From: Clostridia bacterium
GTDB taxonomy: Bacteria; Bacillota; Clostridia; Christensenellales; Borkfalkiaceae
Reading direction: 5' to 3'
NCBI GenBank assembly: GCA_017624285.1
Contig: JAGANI010000055.1
Location: 1 to 41,976, forward strand
DNA: 41,976 nucleotides
Positions 7,042-15,787 of the stretch are shown one piece after another. The position numbers and the translations under genes are program-made. The notes under the pieces were generated by a model that was not told the origin of the DNA, ran no database searches, and saw nothing but the letters and a program-made list of their open reading frames with translations. Every line of letters starts with the position of its first letter. Position 1 is the stretch's first letter.

Positions 7042-9276
7042 ATGAAAAAGATTTTAACACTTCTAATTGCATCGCTTATGCTTTTTACTGTGTTTGCAAC
7101 AGGTTGTGTTACGCATGAAGACGGTGGTACTGTCGTTGGCGATCCTACTCCATTTGAAATGGTTGAAGGCGTTCACTACAGTCAAGAATTCGATTCTGAA
7201 GATGCTTCTAACAGAGCGTTTAACTCAGATATATTCTACCGTAACGACGTATATTTCACGTGTGCAGATCCCTTCGTGTTTAGATGCGAAGACGTTGACG
7301 ACGTTGAAAACTACGGCACTTACTTCTTGTGGGGCACTACGGGCGTAGGCGTGTTTAACTGCTTTGCTTCTAAAGATTTAGTAAGCTGGACACCTAAAAA
7401 CGGTGCATATTGTTGGGCAACCGACGGTTGGCAACAATCTAACTGTTGGGCGCCTGAGGTTATATGGGATCCACATGCTAACCCTGAAGATTATGGTATT
7501 GAGGACGACGGCGTAGGTAAAGGCGTTTACTTTATCTTCTGTTCTGCTTCACCTCATAAATCAATAGAAATCAAAAATAGAAACGATATGGTTCTTGATC
7601 TTGGTGTTTCGGCAAATCCTTTTGGCCCTTATTATACATATAACGGTCCTGAACTTGGCGCAACTATTAACGGTGTTAATTATGGTGAAGAAGCCAATTT
7701 TGCAACTTTAACCGCATATGCAGATGATTATAAAAACGGTACGCATACTGGTTACGTTGGCCGTAAAGGCGACGTTGTTTCTAACGACGATCCTTGGTGG
7801 AATGCTCCCGCAGCTATGGCATCAATGTCTTATCAATGGGAAAATAGAGATTTAGCAGGCGAAATCGGTCCTGATGGTAAAATCGTTAACCCCGCTGCTA
7901 AATATATGGTTATTGACGAGGGTTCATCTTGGTATACTTGTATCGACCCGACTCCGTTCCTTGATTATAACGAAATGGTTGAAAAAACCGACGGCGTAAA
8001 TACTTGGGAAGAACCTAAAAAATATTTATTCTTCACAAGAGACCAAACAATCCTTACAGGTCTATCTGGTATTGATGGGGAAGAGGCCTTCCGTGGTACT
8101 TGCGTATATGCTTGTGAAATGGTAAATAACGACTGGGCTCAGGTTGATTATAGCTCCTTAACCAGAATTACAAGAACCAACTATAACTTCACGTCGCAAG
8201 TTGCTGCTGACGACTACGTTGCTGACGCTAAAGCGTTTGACGCTAGCAATTTTAGCCAAGGTCATCAAGAAATCGCACCCGATCAAGATGAAACCGTTTA
8301 TAACGCTAACGGTAGATATACCCTTAAAAAGAACGACGTAGAAATTCACATTACAGGTGGTTCGGGTGGTATCAACGAAGGTTCGCAAATGTGGTATAAT
8401 CCTGAAACTGGTTTATATTACTTAGCACTTTCTATCGGTAGTTATACCAACAATACCTATACCGTGCAAATGGCAGTTTCATATAACGCTATGGGTCCGT
8501 ACAGAAAGTTAGAGTTAAAAGAGGGTGGTTTAGTAATTTCTACCGATAACGGTAAGGCTATGGATAACGTTACTGGTCCTGGTCACCATACCTTCTATCA
8601 ATGTGGCGACGAGCTTTTAATTTTCTACCATCGTCACCTTGATTTAAAAGTATCTGGTAGTAACCGTGGTTACTGTGTAGATAGGGTACAATGGGTTAAA
8701 AACAGCGACGGTTTAACCGTAATGCACGTTAATGGTCCTACAACATCGCTTCAACCCAGACTTTACGGTACAGGTCAAACCAAGTACGATATTATTTCTG
8801 ACGAAGCAACCGTTACAACAAACGCAACAACTTGTAATGATGCAAGTTTACTTAACGATAACGTTATTCAAATCCATAGTGAAGATGTCGTTCCTCACAT
8901 TAAACCGTTTAAGTTTGAGGATGATAATATCGTAATTACTATGACGTTTGAAGATTATAGAACTTTAGTAGGTCTTCAAATTTACAACAGTAAGTATGAA
9001 GAAGCGTCTTTCATGCAGATCGATCGTATTGAATTCGACGCTAAAATTAACGATAAAGAAGGCGTAGTATTCATTAAAGACCTTCAAATGGATTGGGCAC
9101 ACTCGTATTTTGAAACGGGCATGTCTATCAGAGCTGCTTCCGCAGCAAACGCTGTGTTTGAAGAAATGTTAGTTAAAGAAGTTCGTATTTACGTTACTAA
9201 CGCTAATAAAGTTGAGGGATATTTCGGTTACGTAGAAATTCCTGAAATTTATCTTATTGGCTTACCTAACGCATAA
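7042..9276 (+). CDS. GH43-type glycoside hydrolase lipoprotein, copy 1
   Basis: This 744-residue surface enzyme has the five-bladed propeller motifs of glycoside hydrolase family 43, which cleaves alpha-L-arabinofuranosides, beta-xylosides or beta-galactans. The lipobox Cys is residue 22 (FATGC). The expected catalytic residues are visible: base Asp76 in CADPF, pKa-modulating Asp302 in CIDPTPF, and acid Glu446 in INEGSQ. GPGHH (His515/516) matches the conserved late-blade motif. The spacing Asp76 to Asp302 is much longer than in typical GH43, so there is a large insertion between blades. Residues about 600-744 form a discoidin/F5-8C-like binding domain (inferred). The gene begins after TAGGAGG and is 13 bp upstream of its partner lipoprotein. 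Substrate is not assignable from sequence alone. Confidence 0.82.
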   Translation: MKKILTLLIASLMLFTVFATGCVTHEDGGTVVGDPTPFEMVEGVHYSQEFDSEDASNRAFNSDIFYRNDVYFTCADPFVFRCEDVDDVENYGTYFLWGTTGVGVFNCFASKDLVSWTPKNGAYCWATDGWQQSNCWAPEVIWDPHANPEDYGIEDDGVGKGVYFIFCSASPHKSIEIKNRNDMVLDLGVSANPFGPYYTYNGPELGATINGVNYGEEANFATLTAYADDYKNGTHTGYVGRKGDVVSNDDPWWNAPAAMASMSYQWENRDLAGEIGPDGKIVNPAAKYMVIDEGSSWYTCIDPTPFLDYNEMVEKTDGVNTWEEPKKYLFFTRDQTILTGLSGIDGEEAFRGTCVYACEMVNNDWAQVDYSSLTRITRTNYNFTSQVAADDYVADAKAFDASNFSQGHQEIAPDQDETVYNANGRYTLKKNDVEIHITGGSGGINEGSQMWYNPETGLYYLALSIGSYTNNTYTVQMAVSYNAMGPYRKLELKEGGLVISTDNGKAMDNVTGPGHHTFYQCGDELLIFYHRHLDLKVSGSNRGYCVDRVQWVKNSDGLTVMHVNGPTTSLQPRLYGTGQTKYDIISDEATVTTNATTCNDASLLNDNVIQIHSEDVVPHIKPFKFEDDNIVITMTFEDYRTLVGLQIYNSKYEEASFMQIDRIEFDAKINDKEGVVFIKDLQMDWAHSYFETGMSIRAASAANAVFEEMLVKEVRIYVTNANKVEGYFGYVEIPEIYLIGLPNA

Positions 9277-9289
9277 GGAGGAATAGAAT

Positions 9290-12200
9290 ATGAAATTTAC
9301 AAGTAAAATTAAAGTTTTAGTTCTTTGTTTATTATTAGCGCTTTCTTCCTTTGCTTTCGTTGGCTGTAAAACCATCGTGGACGACCCTACGGTTGTTCCT
9401 GGTCCTTCGTTAGGCGTTAACGAATACGAGGATGAATCTCAAGCCCCTAAGTATAATAAATATGGCAATATTACCGTAGATGGTATTGTTAACGATGATG
9501 AATGGGCTGGACAGAAAAAGTTCACAATTAGCCCTGAAATCGGTGGTATCAGACACGAAATCGAAGCGTCTTCAATCTTTACCGATGCAGGCGTAGTAAT
9601 TTATTGGAAGGTTTTAGGTGCTGCATGTTATTATAACGCAGGTCAATCTTTACACGATAACTCTGGTGTAGAAATGTATATTGCAAGCGGTGACGCTACC
9701 GTTGCGTTAAACAATTCTTACGAAATACCTCTTTCAGCACAAGGTCTTTACGGTTCAAGTAAATATCTTAAAACTGGCGGTGGCACGAGTGAAGGATATA
9801 AAAATTATAGTATCGAGTTAGATTTTCAAGCACAAGTTGATGGCGAAATTAACGACCCATCTAACAACGGCTTTATGATTGAAGTAATGGTTCCATGGTT
9901 CTTACTCGGCGCTACTAACAATAATAGACCCGATTACGTTTGTATCGACGGCGCTATCATCAACCGTACCTCTGCAGTAGGTCCTAGAAACGCTTGGTAC
10001 TCTTTAGCACGTGAACATCGTGTCGGTTATGCTTGGACTGGCCCTCAAAGCTGGTATAAGTTCTCTAACGCAGGTTGGGAAGACGATACCATTTACGAAG
10101 GTATATTTAAAGTAAATAAGTTTACCAAAGGTATCAACGTAGTTGACAATGGTAAAGAAGTTTCAATCGATAAGGGTTGGAATACCGGTATGGCTTACGC
10201 TGACCTTGTCGAAACCGTTACTGGCGACTTCTATCAAGAAGTTACTATCTTTAGACCTAGTCTTTACGTTCCCGAATTTATCACTCAAGAAAACCAAGTT
10301 TATGCAGACGGTACTATTGATGCAGGTCTTGGTGGCCTTTCAGTAAGACGTTTAGGCTCTAGCAACGACTTACAATTTGCAGGTCATATTGAAAACAAAC
10401 TGGGCGAAGATAAAAAGTGGCGTGTACGTTTCCAAGGTGCAAGCTGGGCAGGTTATACTTTCTCTGCTGACGAACTTGCTAAATTTAGCGATATAAATCA
10501 AGGTATCCGTATCGGTATGCTTAATATCGGCACGATGATTTACGCTTATATCGAAAACGCTGACGGCGTAATGACTAAGTTTAGCGAATATAATATGACT
10601 GGCCGTGATGCTAATTTTAAAGCTGATTCTCAAAAATTAGTTGGTCTTTCCACTTTGGTTGGTTGTATCTTTAAAGATTACCAAATCTATAGTGGCGACG
10701 ACATGGCTACAATCCCGTACCTTATCAACGGTGGCGAAGCATTAGAAGGTGGTAGCGTTGTTGTTAACGGTACTATCGGTGGTGGTGCTACTGTTGAAGT
10801 ATATCCCGACGCTGGTAAAGAAGTTAAATCTTTAACTATTAACGGCGAAAAAATTAACTCTGTATTCTACGACGTACCTGCTTTCTCTACACCTAAACTC
10901 AATATCGAAGTTGAATTTGAAGATTCTACTGTAGAAAAATCTTCCGTAACCTTAGCAGTTAAGGCTGGTGCTTTAGGCGCTACTGCTGAAACTGCCAAAG
11001 ACGCTAGGATCACCTTTAGTGGGGACTACGGCGCTATGGGTAAGGTTGAAGATGGTTCGGTTACCGTATTACTTGCAGATGGTAATTATTCCGTAAGTAT
11101 TCCTAATTGCTTCCCCGTAACTATCACGGTAGCAGACGGCGTTGCTTCTATTAGCGAATTAGTCTTTGTTGAATCTATCTTCGATTTAAGCAACTCTACC
11201 TGGAACGTCGGTTACGATGCTAACGGCTACGTAATTTCTTCTACAATACACGATAAATATGGTGAAAACACTTTAACCTTTACCGATCTTGATTTTGCTG
11301 GTAAAGATAAATACGGTTTCGCGTTCAATTATACCTTTACAGGTAGTTTAAGTTCTAATTCTAAGTACTTCCCGACGTTTGAAGTTTATTTAGAAGACGG
11401 CACTAAAGCATCTATGCAAATGTGCTGTTGGGGTACTAACGCATTATTAAAATACTTTAACGATGGTTCTACTTCTTCAGCTTTCGTATCTGGTGCAGGC
11501 AATTTCTCCGTTGATTTAAGTATGGTATTTAGTGGCTCTACAGTATCATTATATAAGAGGGCTGGTACTACTTTATTCCCGATTAGAGAATTTATTGAAT
11601 TAGGCAGCAAAATCGTTGACGTTAGATTTAGTTACTGTAACGACTACAACGGCGCAGGCACTCCTGAAGAATGGTCGTTTAGCAATATTAGCATTAACAA
11701 CCTTGCTCCTATCGATGCAACCGCTGAACCTTGCGATAACGCTGACGTTACTTTAAGTAGCGATAAGATTTCAGTAGGTCAAAAATTAGCAATTACAGTT
11801 GTTCCAAAACAATCTTCCAACGATCAAATTATCACCGTTAAATCTATTAAGGTTAACGGGGTAGAAGTTGATTTCACTGTAGAGGGTAACAAGATCGTTG
11901 CATCATACGTTTTAAAGGATCGTGAAGCAAGTTCCGTTAACGTTGTTGTTGAAACTAAGCAAGCTTCTTTAGTCTCTATAAATGCAACTGTTAAAACAGG
12001 TTACGCAGTAACCGGTGCTACAACTTCAGTTGTTGCTGATGGTACCGTCGTTAAATTTGACGGTTTAACCACTGTAGAAGCAACCGTTACCGATGGTAAA
12101 GTTGCAGTTGAACTTACCGAAGGTAGTTACGTCGTAACTATGGACGGTGCTATGGCTTCAACACTTATCGTTACCGATGCTGGTATTGCGGAAATTATTT

Positions 12201-12802
12201 TACCGTTACCGTTAATCAACTTAGAGGATACTATGGCTGGTGGTGATTCTTCCCCTAAAGCTGATCGTCTTGTAACAGGTTACTCTAACGAGTTAGGCTA
12301 CTATATCACTAATAGCGCAAACGGTAATCAATATCAAAGCTTTAATAACGTATTTAGCTATGCAAACGGCGCTAAAATCACCTTAACCTTTACCGTAAAA
12401 GGTTCTACCGGTACGGCACAATTATATCCCGCTATTATGGTATCTGGTTTAGACGGTGACGGCGTTCTAACCCGTACGGAAATGCAATTCTGTATCTGGA
12501 ACGGTGCATTCTCCGTTAAACAAGGTAAATTCAATAACCAATCCGTTGGTATGGGTATGAGTGGTGATTTTAGTGAAACTTATACAATATACGTTAAGTT
12601 AAACGGCGGTAAAGTAGATGTCGTTCTTGAAAAAGACGGTAATACTATTGCAACCACTAACTATGCTAACACCTCCGATAAGGCAAACAGCAACTGGAAG
12701 TACTTAACCTCCATTACCGAAATTGGTATTGGCTTTATGAACGGTACTCAAGGCGACACCACTTGGATGTTTAGCAATATCGATATTAGCCCCTTAGCTT
12801 AA
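9290..12802 (+). CDS. Multidomain carbohydrate-binding lipoprotein, copy 1
   Basis: This 1170-residue cell-surface protein is probably non-catalytic. It has a signal peptide with lipobox Cys26 (FVGC). A CBM9/DOMON-like domain spans about 60-290 (ITVDGIVNDDEW at the start; GPRNAWYS late). A lectin-like jelly roll follows to about 475. Then comes a divergent InlB-type repeat starting near 476 (INGGEALEGGSVVVNG), an Ig/transthyretin-like segment, a second jelly roll from about 630, another Ig-like pair from about 809, and a third jelly roll from about 974 to the end. GGAGG lies just upstream, 13 bp after the GH43 gene, so the two are co-transcribed. It probably holds the polysaccharide for the GH43 enzyme. 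The domain names come from sequence patterns and are approximate. Confidence 0.78.
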   Translation: MKFTSKIKVLVLCLLLALSSFAFVGCKTIVDDPTVVPGPSLGVNEYEDESQAPKYNKYGNITVDGIVNDDEWAGQKKFTISPEIGGIRHEIEASSIFTDAGVVIYWKVLGAACYYNAGQSLHDNSGVEMYIASGDATVALNNSYEIPLSAQGLYGSSKYLKTGGGTSEGYKNYSIELDFQAQVDGEINDPSNNGFMIEVMVPWFLLGATNNNRPDYVCIDGAIINRTSAVGPRNAWYSLAREHRVGYAWTGPQSWYKFSNAGWEDDTIYEGIFKVNKFTKGINVVDNGKEVSIDKGWNTGMAYADLVETVTGDFYQEVTIFRPSLYVPEFITQENQVYADGTIDAGLGGLSVRRLGSSNDLQFAGHIENKLGEDKKWRVRFQGASWAGYTFSADELAKFSDINQGIRIGMLNIGTMIYAYIENADGVMTKFSEYNMTGRDANFKADSQKLVGLSTLVGCIFKDYQIYSGDDMATIPYLINGGEALEGGSVVVNGTIGGGATVEVYPDAGKEVKSLTINGEKINSVFYDVPAFSTPKLNIEVEFEDSTVEKSSVTLAVKAGALGATAETAKDARITFSGDYGAMGKVEDGSVTVLLADGNYSVSIPNCFPVTITVADGVASISELVFVESIFDLSNSTWNVGYDANGYVISSTIHDKYGENTLTFTDLDFAGKDKYGFAFNYTFTGSLSSNSKYFPTFEVYLEDGTKASMQMCCWGTNALLKYFNDGSTSSAFVSGAGNFSVDLSMVFSGSTVSLYKRAGTTLFPIREFIELGSKIVDVRFSYCNDYNGAGTPEEWSFSNISINNLAPIDATAEPCDNADVTLSSDKISVGQKLAITVVPKQSSNDQIITVKSIKVNGVEVDFTVEGNKIVASYVLKDREASSVNVVVETKQASLVSINATVKTGYAVTGATTSVVADGTVVKFDGLTTVEATVTDGKVAVELTEGSYVVTMDGAMASTLIVTDAGIAEIILPLPLINLEDTMAGGDSSPKADRLVTGYSNELGYYITNSANGNQYQSFNNVFSYANGAKITLTFTVKGSTGTAQLYPAIMVSGLDGDGVLTRTEMQFCIWNGAFSVKQGKFNNQSVGMGMSGDFSETYTIYVKLNGGKVDVVLEKDGNTIATTNYANTSDKANSNWKYLTSITEIGIGFMNGTQGDTTWMFSNIDISPLA

Positions 12803-12839
12803 TAAAAGTTTAAGTTTTAGACTAATTAAATAAACGTAA

Positions 12840-12877
12840 AATTACCCCGTTCGTTATCGGACGGGGTAATTCTTTTT
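12840..12877 (+). terminator. Intrinsic terminator after GH43/lipoprotein unit 1
   Basis: The stem AATTACCCCGT/ACGGGGTAATT (with extra CG pairs toward a TTAT loop) is followed by TCTTTTT. Confidence 0.93.
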
Positions 12878-13088
12878 AAAATTTTAGCAAATGATAATTA
12901 AAAAAAATTAGTTAATAAAACACTTTGTACTTGTAAAAATATTTCAAAAAAATTTTAACGTAAATTTTAAAATAGTAGCATACGTTATATTGTATTTAAA
13001 TTTTATCGAATATTTACAACGTTAGTTTGTACTATTTTTGTTCAATCAAATTTTTGTTTTCGTTTTTCATATATAAATACATAGGACA

Positions 13089-13158
13089 GTCATAATTTGA
13101 CGCAAACGCTCAGATAAAATGGTGCATATTGACAATAACGCTCACGGCATGATATATT
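13089..13158 (+). promoter_or_regulatory. Direct-repeat operator and distal promoter of GH43 copy 2
   Basis: TTGACGCAAACGCTCA (13097-13112) and TTGACAATAACGCTCA (13129-13144) are direct repeats exactly 32 bp apart. The second supplies a consensus -35 (TTGACA, 13129-13134), and TATATT (13153-13158) sits 18 bp downstream. The 56-bp block 13089-13144 matches 26956-27011, upstream of GH43 copy 3, at 48 of 56 positions. It is probably a shared activator or repressor site. From here the leader would be about 325 nt. Confidence 0.7.
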
Positions 13159-13347
13159 TAATTTGTAAACGTATAATGTAATGTTTTTTGTAAACTTACG
13201 CCCATTAGGAAAGCACCCCCGATACTTTACACTATAAAATGCAAATTGATTAAAAAACCTATGCTTTAGTGATAAAATTTTTTAATATATCTAAGAATTG
13301 TCCACCTAATATAGTATTTTGTGGGTTGTTTTAAACAAATAAAGGGT

Positions 13348-13428
13348 TTATACTTTAAGTATAAAATGATATAATATTAAATAAATTATTTAGAAACTAT
13401 TGAATTATATTTTTTATTATGCTATAAT
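13348..13428 (+). promoter_or_regulatory. Proximal promoter and palindrome of GH43 copy 2
   Basis: TTGAAT (13400-13405) and TATAAT (13423-13428) have a 17-bp spacer. The perfect 17-bp palindrome TTATACTTTAAGTATAA lies upstream at 13348-13364. A further hairpin, ACGTTAAAT/ATTTAACGT, lies in the leader at 13444-13464. No gene is visible in the remainder of 12803-13488. Confidence 0.6.
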
Positions 13429-13488
13429 TTAATCTGTAACTTTACGTTAAATTTAATTTAACGTTAAAAATATATTTTGGAGGAATTT

Positions 13489-15771
13489 ATGAAAAAGTTA
13501 TTGACTATTTTACTTGCAACGTTGATGCTTTTTTCAGTAGTGGCTTCGGGCTGTAAACCAGACGACGCTGGCGCAAACGGTGGTTTTAAAGCAAACTCCG
13601 CTGCGGATGAATACGCTGGTGTAACTGTGCTTCCCGCTGACCCTGTTGAAATGGTAGAAGGCGTTCACTACAGTAAAGAGTACGAGGAAGGTGGTTGGAA
13701 CTTCGATACCAAAAACGAAGATAATCCATTATACAACAAAAACGTTTTTTATAGAAACGATATTGTTATTTCAACTGCTGACCCCTTTACCTTCCGTTGT
13801 GAAGACGTAACCGATACGGAAAACTACGGTACGTATTTTAACTACGGTACTACGGGTATGGGTATTTTCAACTGCTATTTTTCTAAAGATTTAGTAAGTT
13901 GGCAACCCAAAGCAGGCGCGTACGTGTGGAATCCAGACGGTTGGCACTCCAGTACGTGTTGGGCTCCCGAAGTTGCTTGGGATCGCAATGCTAACCCTGA
14001 AGATTACGGTTTAGAAGACGATAATATGGGCGAAGGCGTATATTTTATCTTCTGTTCTTCTGATAACTGGCGTAATTACGTTAACGGGAAAAACCGTTTG
14101 CTTGACTTAGCAGTTTCAGTTAGTCCCTACGGTCCTTTCTATCAATGGCAAGGTGTTGAACAGGGTACTGTTATCAACGGTGTAGATTACGGTACTGAAG
14201 CAGGTTATGCAAGCATGACCAATTATGCTGAGGATTTTGCTTCCGGCACGTATACCGGTTGGACTGGCCGTAGTGGCGACCAAGTTACCATCGACGACAG
14301 CTGGTGGAACGGCGCTGCTTGTATGGCATCTTTATCATATCAATGGGAAAACAGAGCTTTAGCAGGTGAGGTTGGCCCTGATGGTAAAATCGTTAACGAA
14401 GCTGCTGCTTATATGATGACTAACGAAGGCGCTAACTGGTTCAGCTGTATCGACCCGCATCCATATTACGACTACAACGATATGGTTGAAAAGACCGACG
14501 GTGTAAATACTTGGGAAGAACCTAAAAAATATTTATTCTTCACTAGAGAACACGCTGTAAACGCTTATGACGATTTATCTAGACCTATTTTTGCTGGTAC
14601 TTGCGTATACGCTATTGAGTTTGTTAATAACGACTGGGCGCATCCGGATTACAGCACTTTAAGAAGAATTACCAGTACACGTTTTACTTGGATTTCTCAA
14701 GCAGCGGCAGATGCTTACGTTGAAAGGGCTTCTGAATTCGACGCTAATTTATATCCAAAGGGTTGGCAAGAAGTTTCCGCTACTGGCGAAATTTTAAACC
14801 CCGACGGTCATTACGAATACGGTTACAACGACGTTGAAACCCATATTAAAGCTTCAAACTCTATTAACGAAGGTGCTCAACTTTATTATAATGAAGAAAC
14901 TGGTTTATACTACTTAACCATTTCTATCGCATCTTATACTGATAACACTTACTCAGTAGTAACCTTAATTGCTTACGATATTATGGGCCCGTATAGAAAG
15001 TTAACCCTTGCAGAAGGTGGCTTAACGCTTTCTACTAACAACGGTGCTTCTATCGATAGCGTTACTGGTCCTGGTCACCATACCATTTATACTTGTGGTG
15101 ATGAACTTTTAATGATCTATCACAAACACTTAGACTTAAAAGTTTCTATGTACACTCGTGGTTATTGCGTTGATAGAATCCAATGGGTTAAAAACAAGCA
15201 AGGTTTACAAATTATGCACGTAAACGGTCCTACTACGATGATTCAGCCTAAATTCTACGGCACTGGTCAAACCAAGTACGATATTATCTCTGATGAAGCA
15301 ACCGTTACTTCTACCGCTCAAAACGATAACGGCGTAGAAAAATTAACCGATAACGTTATCCCTGTGCATAATTCAAGTATTCAAAATTATTGTGAAGAAT
15401 ATTCCTTCTCAGACGATAAGGCTGTTATTACGTTAAAGTTCGATACTTACAGAACTGTAAAAGCTATTATGGTTTACAACAGTAAGGATATCAACAGTAT
15501 CTTTACAAACGTTTCTCGTATCGAAATGGACGCTAAAAAAGACGGTATCGAAGGCGTTGTATTTATCAAAGACTTAGGCTTCCACAACGATGCTGGTTTC
15601 TTTGAAAACGAATTGGCTGTAAGACCTGGTTCAAGCGCTACGGCTATCTTTGCTGAACTTTCAGTTAAAGAAATCCGTATTACTATCGAAAACTTCAACG
15701 ACGTTGAGTTAGGTTATTCGGGTAAAGTAAATATTCCTGAAATCTACGTTCTCGGCGTTCCCAATAACTAA
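13489..15771 (+). CDS. GH43-type glycoside hydrolase lipoprotein, copy 2
   Basis: This is a 760-residue paralogue of the enzyme at 7042. The start is the ATG at 13489, preceded by TTGGAGGAATTT; a TTG codon four positions upstream overlaps the ribosome site and is rejected. Lipobox Cys is 22 (ASGC). The GH43 triad is intact: Asp98 (TADPF), Asp322 (CIDPHPYYD) and Glu461 (INEGAQ), with GPGHH further on. The Asp322 region reads CIDPHPYY rather than CIDPTPF, a possible substrate-specificity difference. The C-terminal ~150 residues again look discoidin-like. It is followed 16 bp later by its partner lipoprotein. Unlike copy 1, it carries the direct-repeat promoter shared with copy 3. Confidence 0.82.
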   Translation: MKKLLTILLATLMLFSVVASGCKPDDAGANGGFKANSAADEYAGVTVLPADPVEMVEGVHYSKEYEEGGWNFDTKNEDNPLYNKNVFYRNDIVISTADPFTFRCEDVTDTENYGTYFNYGTTGMGIFNCYFSKDLVSWQPKAGAYVWNPDGWHSSTCWAPEVAWDRNANPEDYGLEDDNMGEGVYFIFCSSDNWRNYVNGKNRLLDLAVSVSPYGPFYQWQGVEQGTVINGVDYGTEAGYASMTNYAEDFASGTYTGWTGRSGDQVTIDDSWWNGAACMASLSYQWENRALAGEVGPDGKIVNEAAAYMMTNEGANWFSCIDPHPYYDYNDMVEKTDGVNTWEEPKKYLFFTREHAVNAYDDLSRPIFAGTCVYAIEFVNNDWAHPDYSTLRRITSTRFTWISQAAADAYVERASEFDANLYPKGWQEVSATGEILNPDGHYEYGYNDVETHIKASNSINEGAQLYYNEETGLYYLTISIASYTDNTYSVVTLIAYDIMGPYRKLTLAEGGLTLSTNNGASIDSVTGPGHHTIYTCGDELLMIYHKHLDLKVSMYTRGYCVDRIQWVKNKQGLQIMHVNGPTTMIQPKFYGTGQTKYDIISDEATVTSTAQNDNGVEKLTDNVIPVHNSSIQNYCEEYSFSDDKAVITLKFDTYRTVKAIMVYNSKDINSIFTNVSRIEMDAKKDGIEGVVFIKDLGFHNDAGFFENELAVRPGSSATAIFAELSVKEIRITIENFNDVELGYSGKVNIPEIYVLGVPNN

Positions 15772-15787
15772 TTAAGGAGGTACTATT

